A DNA stretch of 64,000 bases from Eledone cirrhosa (taxonomy: Eukaryota; Mollusca; Cephalopoda; Octopoda; Eledonidae). The notes under the pieces were generated by a model. The model saw only the letters and a list, made by a program, of their open reading frames with translations, did not search any database and had not been told where the DNA came from. Below, one piece after another: positions 55,704 through 64,000 of the stretch (positions are counted from its first letter, which is position 1; each line of letters starts with the position of its first letter). Both the position numbers and the translations under genes were made by a program. The stretch spans positions 293,743,217 to 293,807,216 of the forward strand of contig OZ024740.1 of the NCBI GenBank assembly GCA_964016885.1. The letters are read 5' to 3'.

Positions 55704-58700
55704 CTGAAATTATAAAAAAATATGTTGAAGGTTAATTTCATTTCAATGTAACAGAAAATTTTCAAAATATTTAGTCAATAGTATCGTCTATTAGTTATTT
55801 TATATTTACAGTACAACGTATTACATTTCCTAAAAATATTTATATCATTGAAATGTTGAAACAATTTCTGAACATAGATCATATAATATTCTGAAAGGTT
55901 GAAAGGATTCTTCAGTTGTATCAAACATATGACACATTCCTTAGTGATGTGATTTACATGATAAATGCACTCAGTACACTTTGTAAAGTGATATGAAGGG
56001 TATCCAACCATCAAAAGCATGCCAAATTGTCAGCTGGCACTTTAGTGCAATGGTTAGCACAGCAAAATGGTATATTACAGCTGTGAATTCAAATCCACAG
56101 ATGGCGCTGTACTCATTTTTTCCTTCTCCAATGTTTATATACCCAATTTTTTAGTTTATTTTTCATAGTAAAAAAAACGTTGACATTTCTAAATTTCCTA
56201 TCACTCAACGGTTCTAAAACTAGATTGTTTACACTCCATGGAAAAATTTGTCAGCTGGTGCTTTAGTGTAAAGGTTAGCACAGTGGGACAATATGTTACA
56301 GGCATGGGTTCGAATTCCATGGATAAAATCTTTTCTGTCTCCAGTATTTATATGCATAGTAAAAAAACGTTGGTGCTTTTAAAACGTGCACAAAAAGATA
56401 TGTCTTCAAATCATCTTATATATATATATGTGTGTGTCTTTTAATGGTATCTTATAAACTCATATGGGCACCTGAAAAAAGTTACTAAATCTTGCATTCT
56501 GAAGGTATGGTCAAATTTGGGCCTTAAAACGTTGGGTAGTACCTTTGTTCCATGTATGAACATAAATATATATATATGTATGTGTGTGTGTGTGTGTGTA
56601 GGCACGTGGCTGAGAGGTTAGAGAATTGGATTGGCAATTGTGAGGTTGAGATTTCAATTCTTGGGCCGGGTGATGTGTTATGTCCTTGAGCAAGACACTT
56701 TACTTCACATTGCTCCTTCTGCCTGGATTTGCGACCGACAGATAGTATTAGCAATTGGAAAGACCAATGGAAATATTGCTTCCTCGGTCCAATTTGACGA
56801 GCTCGACCCCACTTGTTAAGCAAATGAGGTATGGGATCTTATTGATCGACTGTCGATATATATATATAAAATGTATTGAAGACATGTGGGGTTTTTTTTT
56901 GTTTTAGACATATTTGAACAAGTAATATATGAAGTAAAAAATAGAACGATAAGAAATTCACATACGCTTCATTATTGAGGTATGTCTATATATTAATTTG
57001 ATTATTACTAATAGTAAATTCAAGGGATTTACCATTTACACTCAATGTCACATTATTCCTGCATCATCAGAGACATGAGAAAATATACAAAAATGTTGGT
57101 GTTGGCAATCTCTTGGAAAATACATCCTAACATTACAATATCATCATAGTTATATATATACACACAGATATATATTTAAAAAAAAAGAGAAAATATACCT
57201 ATACAATTACGGGGTCCTGCTGAGAATGGTATGAAGGCATATGGATGTCTGTTAGAATTATCTTCATTAAGAAATCGATCAGGATCAAAGGCTTCTGGGT
57301 CAGGAAAATTTTGGGGATCTTTATGTAAAGCAGAAATTACTATTCCTATCTGTGTACCTTTCTTTATTTCATAAGGACCTGTAAAAGAATACCAGAATTT
57401 CAAATATTGGTCATTCACAAAGAAAAACAGGGAATATCTCTAGCTATTTTGTTTATTACTCAGCAATGGATTTGAGTAAACATATTTAATCCTCCATCAG
57501 ACTGCACCCCCCCCCCCCACACACACACACAGAAAGAAAGGGTGATTTATATCAGAAACATTCATACAAATCAGGGCTACCAAAGCTGAGTTTTTCCCCC
57601 CTCTGATCTGGAATTTGTTCCTATATTTTGAAACTTGACTACAATCTGGATGTCTTTGTTCATACCACAAATGTGCAAAACCTTGAAAATAACTCATCCA
57701 AATATAAATTTATAGGGGGAATACTGAACAATCAATTTGAATAGAGTCTTGGCCAAGGGTAATTTTAATAATTAAAACTGAAAGGATTTGAGGGAAAATA
57801 ACTAAAAATGACCAATAGTCTGACTTCGGTCAATTCAATTAAGGGAGAGTATATATGATAAATTCTTGATTTATTGAAACTATACAATCAGAGAAGGGAA
57901 ACAAAATTAGCAGTTATTGTAAGCAGCAGTGAAGAAGTAGTGGTAATATCATTCTATCTCTCTGATTCAAGCCAGAACTCAGAATTGTTGGAACCTTATA
58001 GACCTTGGACCTATTGCTGGGCCTTCTTAATTCTTAAAAGAATGTAAAAGCAGATAATATTTTCATAAAAGTGATAGAAGTGGCTCTGGTATACTAAATT
58101 TATACTATGATGTTTTCATAATCTCAGTTTTTCTTTATATGTGTCATAGACACATATATTACAAACTAATTAGAGAGCCTCTGTTCAGTTGCTCTATCTG
58201 GCTAGAATATCTTCCAGCTTGTCATCATAATATACACAACTGTCTTAAAGTGGAAAAGATACATTTGATATAATGACAGAAAAATAAAGACACAATGTTG
58301 TTGGTCCCAAGTCTAGTTGATCAATACTGTCTTGGGGTCTAAACAACCACAGCAGCAATGTATATATGATAAAAGTTCATACTTAAGTTGTTCTTGTTTA
58401 GCTACCATGACCAAACAAATCTATTTTAGTCTTGAACATTTCATTTCTTTTGTGTATATTTAAGACAATATTGTTCAATGTCTTAATATTGTTTCTATTT
58501 TAAAGACAGTGGGATGTTATATAAGGTATACTTAGCTGCTATATCTAGCATGTCAAATGATCTTATATAAGATCTTCCATCTATTTAATTCATTGTACTT
58601 ATCTGTTTGTAGTTATTAGTTATACACTCACCCATTTTGAAATCCTCAGCAGCTACTCGTCCAATCATAGCTACAGATGGATAAAAACGCTGAACCTCCT

Positions 58701-61700
58701 GAAAATAGAACATTTGATTGATTACTATTCTCACCATAATATTGATATTGAATTATTTTAGTTTTTCAATTGACTTATAAAGATTTTGTTTAAAGAATTT
58801 TAATAATACTTATTGAATAAAATCAAAGGAAATTTAAAAAATAACCACCATCATCATCATTAGTAGAGGTTTTCCTCTTCTTTCAGATTGTTTCCATTTC
58901 TTGCCAAGTGATTTCCCTGACACCTAGGGCAGAGTAACTCACTGCATACATTGATAAGCCACAAAATAAGCACACCAGATTGTTTACACCATACACTTTA
59001 CACATAGTCATCATCATCACCATCACTATTTTTATGTACATTTTTCCATGCTTGCATGGATTGGATGGGTTCATCTCAGCACAGCATCTCTCCACACACC
59101 GCGTTCCTTCGCCATCTCCTTTGTGAGTCTCAGAAATATGAGGTCAACTCTCACAACCACTGCCCAGGATTTTCTTGGTCTACCTCTACTGCAGCTTCCC
59201 TACACTGGGATTTCCTGGCACTTCTTCACCAAACAATCATCATCCACATCTCATCTCCATATCAACACATTCTTCTCTCTTGCACACCACTTCAGATTCC
59301 TCTTAAACCCAGTTTCTCGTTCAGATCATCTCCACCAGTGACAGCTGTTGCAATTTATTTGTACCCTCAGCTGGGCTTTTTAGTTTTAGGATGGTTAAAA
59401 TTTTTGAATTTAATACCTGTATGTATAACTTTTCAATTCCAATTAATTGCGCCAAGCTAACTTTGATATGTAAAATGAGAGGGAGGGTCGCTGAGTATTC
59501 TAAATGTTTGTGTATGAGCCCCCCCAGGGTCTAAAACTAACCCTGATTATGCTGTCAGAGCACCTTCCTCTGCTGCTAATTAAGTCACCTAGATAGCAGA
59601 AGCTATAAACCACTTCTATAGATCCTTCCTGTGATTGAAAAGGGTTTATATCCTTGATGCACTTCCCTTCAATTACTCCTAGGCATCCTTAACATACAAA
59701 GTGTTCCCTTCCTATTAGTCTACCTGCTATCCCACTACATCTTTTGTGTTCCAAGGATTTACATTTGTATACATCATATAGAGCTTATGCCTACTCTTTT
59801 TCTATATATTGAGCAGGGCCATTTCCCTGAAGGATTCAGGCTCCTATCTCCTTTCCTACTTACAAGCACTTTAGTTTTGGATAAGTTTACCCTCAGACAT
59901 TTAGATTCCAAATTCCATAGATGGAACTTATTCTCTAGTTCCTTTATGGATTTAGTTATAAGGACCAGGTCATCCAAGTAAAGAAGCCCCCATGGACAGC
60001 CAGTTTTAAACTCCTCTGTTATGGCCTGGAGAAATATGATGAATAGCAATGGGCTAACAACTGAATCCTGATGAACTCCTATCCGAACCTTGAATTCCTC
60101 ACTAAACTCACATCCTATTCTCCCTCTGTACATAACTTACACTTCTCTCACAACCCATTCTTCTACACCTATTTCTTTAAGGACCACCAGAAAATAGATT
60201 GAGGTACTCTGTCAAAGGCATTTCTACATCAACAAAAGGTAACTATAGTAACTTATTCTTGGTTAGAAACTTCTCTTGTAGTTGTCTCACTAATAAGAGG
60301 GCATCAATAGGCATGAAACTAAACTGCATCTCATCTAATCTGACTCTTTCCCTAATTAGTTGTGCTATAACTCTTCCCATCACTTTCATAACTTGGTCTA
60401 TTAGTTTTATTCCTCTGTATTTGCTCCTTTCTAGAGCATCACCTTCACTCTTGTAGCAGTTTATAATTGTACTGCTGCACCAGTCATTGGGTTTGATGCC
60501 GTCCTGTATTACCTGATTGATTATACTAGTTCAACTCCTACTTCTCCCAATGCTACTATCTCTGACAGTCCTGTATATTTACCTTTCTTCACCTCCTTAA
60601 TTGCTTCTTTGATCCTGTAGCTCTTAACTTCAATAGTTGCTTCTTCTGTTAGGAAAGTTGGAGTAATCTTTCCTCCTCCCATTAATTCTCTGTATTCATC
60701 AGTCTCTCATATCAACATTTCCAGGCCTCTGTTCTTCAGGTATCAGTGGTGCTAAGTACACTGGAGTCATTTCTAACACACTTTTCCCCAACTACATCCT
60801 GATTCCCACTGACATGCCTTGTGATTCTGAGCATGTACCATCTCTAGTTCCCCCGTCATAAGACATTGGCAAACCTTCTGTTTTCAGCCTCTCTCTGAGT
60901 TGTATATACCTGTTGTCTAGCTTCTCTCTTAGCTATCTGGGACTGGTCTCTGCTACTGCTATTTCTCCAGTCTTTTCACACCTGTCTCTTGGCTTAAATG
61001 GCTCTATCCACTGTGCTGTTCCACCACCTGGTTACCCTGTGTCTAGCTGGTGCTTTGCTCTAATCACATGTCTCATCAGAAGTTCACAAAATGTTGTCAT
61101 GCAAGAATTTCTAATTGTCCTCTCTATTATATGTATCTAGCTCATCACCCCTCTCATCAAATGCATCCCATAAGGACCTTTCTAAACCTATCTGTAACTG
61201 AAAGGTCCTTTAGCTTCCAAACCCCTGTCACCATGTTTTCCTGTGTTTCGTGTTCTGACTTGTATTTAGTCTGATGTCACTAATAACTAGCTTGTGTTTG
61301 GCATCATATTCTTCCTCAGGTAAGGCCTTAGAATTTATTACAGTCCATTACAAGCAAGAAATCAATATGGCTTGTGTATTACCCTGATTGCTATATGATT
61401 GGATGGCTAGCCAGTTTCTGGAAATTTGTGTTGCAGATGGTTAGTTCATTTGCCTCACAGAATTCCAGGTGCCTCATTCTTTCTTCATGTCTTGAGTCAT
61501 AGCCATAGCCACCATGATCTTTACAGAAAATGTCCTGATACTGCCCCACATGTCCATTGAAGTCAGCTGCCATGATGATGAAGTTTGTTTCATCAATAGT
61601 TGAGGTTGTCAGTAAAAGTTCCTCATAGAACCTGCCCTTTGTTCTTTACTATGCCTGTGGTGCATAAGTAGATGTAATTATTACTATTCTATTTCCTTCA

Positions 61701-63163
61701 GCTATTCTAAGTTTGATAATTCTGTCACTTACTCTAACTACTTCTAACACCTTATCGATCCATTTCTCAGCAAGAAGAATGCCTACACCACCTACCCCAT
61801 TGTTATTTCCTACCCAGCAGATTGTATCTCCATGCTGTTTGCCTGTGAGTAGAGCCGCTGAGTTACAAGTATATCATTTGTTTATACATGTGCACATTAT
61901 CTGTTTAAAATCATATTTACAACAGAATGATAATCAATAATATAAGAATGCTCAATTATTTATAATTTTCATAATTATGGCATATAATCAAACAACATTA
62001 TGTAAAAAAATTACATAGATTATTATCTTTCTCACTAAGCCAGGGGTCATTCTAAAACAATTTTTTGTTGCTTTTCTGATTATTCCTAGTGCTCCTGCAA
62101 ATACGTAACCACCTAGGATGCCATATTTTTAAATTTAACATAGTTCTCAAACCCATGAGGTGCTTATGGCTGGCTGTCCATAGGAACTTCCCTATACTGA
62201 TGACCTGGCTCTTATAGCTCAATATGGGGAAGAGCTTCAGAAAAGTTCCTGTTGTGGAAAACTAGAATCAAAAGGACTCACAATAAACTTAAAGACCAAA
62301 GTTTTAGTAAGTAGGAAAGAAGACAGGACTCTGGTTCCAACAGGGAAGTGGCCATACTGAATATGTAGACAAGGAGTATATCGGAACTCTATACAATGTA
62401 CACAATATAAAACTTTGGTATAAAATTGTGTAGAGGGATTGTAGGAAACTTAATAAAATATGTAGGCTATATATGTGGCAGATGTACAGGAACAGTTTGT
62501 AGTAAGGGTCATGGCAGATGTACAGGAACAGTTTGTAGTAAGGGTCATGGGAAATATATATTTTCCCATCTCAGGAAGGTACGATATATGTAGTTAGTTT
62601 CTATTAATTGAGAGATTTATTTAGCAGTAGAGGGAGTTTCTCTAAGAGCATATTAGCTAAAATAAGAAGAGGCTAGAAAAAGTTCATGGAGATATACTTC
62701 TGTTTATAATAAAGGTCTTTTCTCTACAAGTTAAGGGTAGATTATATAATGCCTGCATGAGAAGTGTAATGTTGTATGGATGGTAATTGTAGAGGACATA
62801 GGGAGACTAGAGAGAAATGAAGCAAGCATGCTCCATTGGTTGTGCAATTTTAGTTTGCATGAACAACAGATCATGGATGAAAAAATAACAAGGCTGGGTT
62901 ATAAGAGTAATAAGATGTAGTGTGCTGGTTTGGTCATGTGATACATAAGGATTAGGAACACTAGGTGAAGATGTACCAGGTGATGTCAGTGGAAGGACTG
63001 AGAAAGACCTAGGCAAAGATAGAGCAGATCTCAAAAGGCTGAGCCAGTTTTATTCCAGGCCTTAAGCTATTATAATTATTCATAGAATTTCTAGTTACCT
63101 TGATAACACACTCTAGATAGACCAATTTCTTAAGTTGTTGCTGTATGTGTCCTTCAGTTGCAT
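55546..63163 (-). CDS. cytochrome P450, CYP4-like, 3' four exons
   Basis: C-terminal part of a microsomal P450, which hydroxylates fatty acids or other lipids in most CYP4 members. Exons on the minus strand are 63163-63099, 58698-58632, 57378-57198 and 55703-55546. All have AG/GT borders and matching phases: a codon start in the first, phase 0 into the second, phase 1 into the third and fourth. Together they encode ATEGHIQQQLKKLVYLECVI, KEVQRFYPSV with ExxR, DPEAFDPDRF, FIPFSAGPRNCIGQKFAM with the heme cysteine, and the end at TAA 55546-55548. Nothing is broken. The I-helix and N-terminal exons must lie right of 64000. Intron 3 (58699-63098) holds three LINE fragments. Confidence 0.9.
56028..56325 (+). 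mobile_element. two tRNA-like SINE heads
   Basis: Two related segments, about 56035-56110 and 56250-56325. The second has an A-box-like TAGTGTAAAGGTTAGCAC and a B-box-like GGGTTCGAATTCC. The first has TAGTGCAATGGTTAGCAC and AATTCAAATCCACAG. Spacing fits a tRNA-derived SINE head. They are not functional tRNA genes, since the acceptor stems do not pair. They lie in a CYP4 intron. Confidence 0.65.
56590..56860 (+). mobile_element. tRNA-derived SINE
   Basis: Head with GGCTGAGAGGTTAGAGAATT (A-box-like) and GAGATTTCAATTCTTGGGCC (B-box-like). The body CCTTGAGCAAGACACTTTAC and CATTGCTCC follows, shared with 40925. No CATCAT tail; it ends in a short TA run at 56855-56868. Inside the CYP4 intron. Confidence 0.72.
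57198..57378 (-). CDS. CYP4-like heme-loop exon
   Basis: Encodes PYEIKKGTQIGIVISALHKD, DPEAFDPDRFLNED and HPYAFIPFSAGPRNCIG with the axial cysteine. Acceptor TTTTACAG, donor ATAG|GTATATT. The glycine codon is split across the intron. Confidence 0.92.
58632..58698 (-). CDS. CYP4-like K-helix/PSV exon
   Basis: 67 bp encoding EVQRFYPSVAMIGRVAAEDF and KM plus one base. The E and R of ExxR are here, with RFYPSV as in CYP4. Acceptor ATTTTCAG, donor G|GTGAGTG. Confidence 0.92.
58990..59345 (-). pseudogene. PHD-domain LINE 3' end in CYP4 intron 3
   Basis: (GAT)n-like tail at about 58999-59023 and CATGCTTGCATGGATTGG. A decayed RT tail follows (KSQCREAAVEVDQ-like, then HPIHASMEKC). Short 5'-truncated copy. 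Confidence 0.65.
59560..61880 (-). pseudogene. PHD-domain LINE, near full length but decayed
   Basis: Antisense to nothing: it lies on the same strand as the CYP4 gene, in its third intron. Endonuclease: ADFNGHVGQYQDIF and GGYGYDSRHEERMRHLEFC (61391-61573). Linker 60700-61390. RT: YRGRIGCEFSEEFKVRIGV, HQDSVVSPLLFIIFLQAI and LLYLDDLVLI, where YADD is now YLDD (near 59960). The PHD-like part starts at SGKWPCSIYRKRVG near 59830 and has lost its first Cys pair (CSIY). Stops are frequent. It shows the domain order of the family: EN, RT, finger, thumb. Confidence 0.78.
62190..63060 (+). pseudogene. LINE RT/finger fragment, plus strand
   Basis: Reads YTDDLALIAQYGEELQK (YADD as YTDD), then LESKGLTIN and KVLVSRKEDRT. 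TGKWPY then a stop marks the start of the finger. GRLYNACMRSVMLYGW lies near 62735. Same family as the neighbour but opposite orientation. It ends about 40 bp before the CYP4 exon at 63099. Confidence 0.72.
62477..62552. repeat. 37-bp tandem duplication
   Basis: GGCAGATGTACAGGAACAG plus TTTGTAGTAAGGGTCAT occurs twice in tandem with no difference, inside the LINE fragment. Confidence 0.9.
63099..63163 (-). CDS. CYP4-like exon before the K-helix
   Basis: 65 bp encoding ATEGHIQQQLKKLVYLECVI plus K, the stretch leading into ExxR. Acceptor ATGACAG, donor AAG|GTAACTA, phase 0 with the next exon. Confidence 0.88.
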
Positions 63164-64000
63164 CTGTCATAAAATAATAGAACAATCATATATTCACAAA
63201 CAATGGATAATTTACAAGAACATAATATCTAATATTTAGATGTTTTAAATGTTTTAGTGATTAGATCCCATTAGATGATCCCATTAGGGCATTGCCTTCA
63301 AGGGATTTTGTCAATTAGATCGACCTCAGTACTTTGTCTGGTACACATTTTATCAACATATTGAGGGAATATAGGAAAAGGAAAGTTACTTCCATAGAAC
63401 AGACTACTGCAAGATTGTCGATCCTAAAATATATAATAAAATTACTTGAATAACGCAAACATCTTAAAGAAGAGTCTAATAAAAAAACAAGGTGGTCATT
63501 TATGTAACACTTGTAGATACAGGACTGCTTTATCAAAGCTGGCTTGGAACTAAACAACAACGAAAAGAGTTTCTTTTTATAGATTTTATGTCTAAAGCAA
63601 ACAAGGATGTCTTTGTTTGATCTGCTACAAATAGCAACATCATCTGCTTCAAATCACATGTTACTGACTTAAAAACAGGACATATTGCATAACACAAGTT
63701 TAGATTCTCTATATTTGAACATAAAATTGGGCCAGTCATGATTGAAATAGTTATTGATGATTGTTCCAGTCAACACATGCTTAACTAATTTGCTAATCCA
63801 GCCTTGGTAAACTATGCATGTAGGGAAAAATTACATTAAGCTTCCAGTAACTGAGTTTCTGTCTGTAAATTCTATCTAAGTCAATCATATAGATCACAAA
63901 TATGTGGTTTGTGTAGCTGACCACTTTAAATAGTGGACAAACTAAGCTATCCCTTTCTACTGGCCTACAGAATACCATGTTTAAATATATATTATCTGGC
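63164..64000. other. CYP4 intron sequence, no further exon found
   Basis: I looked on the minus strand for the I-helix AGxDT exon and other P450 motifs and found none. The next exon is probably beyond the right edge. Confidence 0.5.

Noticed and set aside
56028..56325. Functional tRNA genes
   Set aside because: A- and B-box-like sequences are present but the acceptor and anticodon stems do not pair; they are SINE heads.
57060..57080. CTGATGATGCAGG on the minus strand in the CYP4 intron
   Set aside because: No GAAA segment and no pairing stems.

Overview
The window is animal nuclear DNA, most likely from a coleoid cephalopod and probably an octopus. The main clues are repeat families I recognise from cephalopod genomes. 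One is the short element starting CATCATCAT and carrying a 'CTGGATGCCCTTCCTAACACC' core. Another is the tRNA-derived SINE type with a 'CCGAGGTTAACTTTGCC' body. There are also very long TA/TATG microsatellites, spliceosomal introns in the host gene, and many decayed LINEs. The species call is inference.

The only host genes I can support are two cytochrome P450 genes of CYP4 type, both on the minus strand. The 3' part of the first is at 55546-63163. Its four exons have matching splice phases and encode the K-helix ExxR, the PERF-like region, the heme-cysteine loop and the C-terminus. Its 5' part lies off the right edge. The first exon of a second gene (membrane anchor plus proline-rich hinge) is at 1779-1941, and the rest lies off the left edge. 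This looks like a tandem CYP4 pair separated by about 53 kb of repeats.

The DNA between them is a nest of mobile elements. (1) 2165-3545: decayed CR1-like LINE. (2) 5235-5560, 20230-21470, 47925-51605, 52060-53010 and 58990-63060: many fragments of one LINE family with an apurinic endonuclease (EN), a reverse transcriptase (RT) and a PHD-like Cys/His domain. Its 3' UTR is the CATCAT repeat. (3) 6780-7115: hAT transposase relic. (4) 13586-13927: mariner-like MITE with a TA duplication. (5) 23220-26091: 5'-truncated Tx1/L1-like LINE with a perfect 20-bp target-site duplication. (6) 26146-28962: R2/R4-like LINE with a restriction-like endonuclease. (7) 29100-32592 and 41300-44120: LINEs ending in C2H2 zinc fingers, with short deletion derivatives at 17768-18345 and 39850-40770. 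(8) 34002-38970: a nearly intact two-ORF CR1-like LINE with a Myb/SANT-like, polyQ and CCCH-finger ORF1 and tandem promoter-like repeats.

The most unusual signal is hammerhead ribozymes (HHRs). I find five unrelated sequence families that fit the HHR core (CUGANGA, stem II, GAAA, stem III, NUH, stem I). One is in a 424-bp tandem array at 18500-19741 with an inverted extra copy, which looks like a metazoan retrozyme. One is in both arms of a 2 x 444 bp near-perfect palindrome (44097-44998) and has a canonical GUC cleavage site. Two more occur as inverted pairs (32969/33632 and 50635/51865). One is a decayed relic at 15803-15847. These are read by eye from sequence; folding and cleavage have not been tested.
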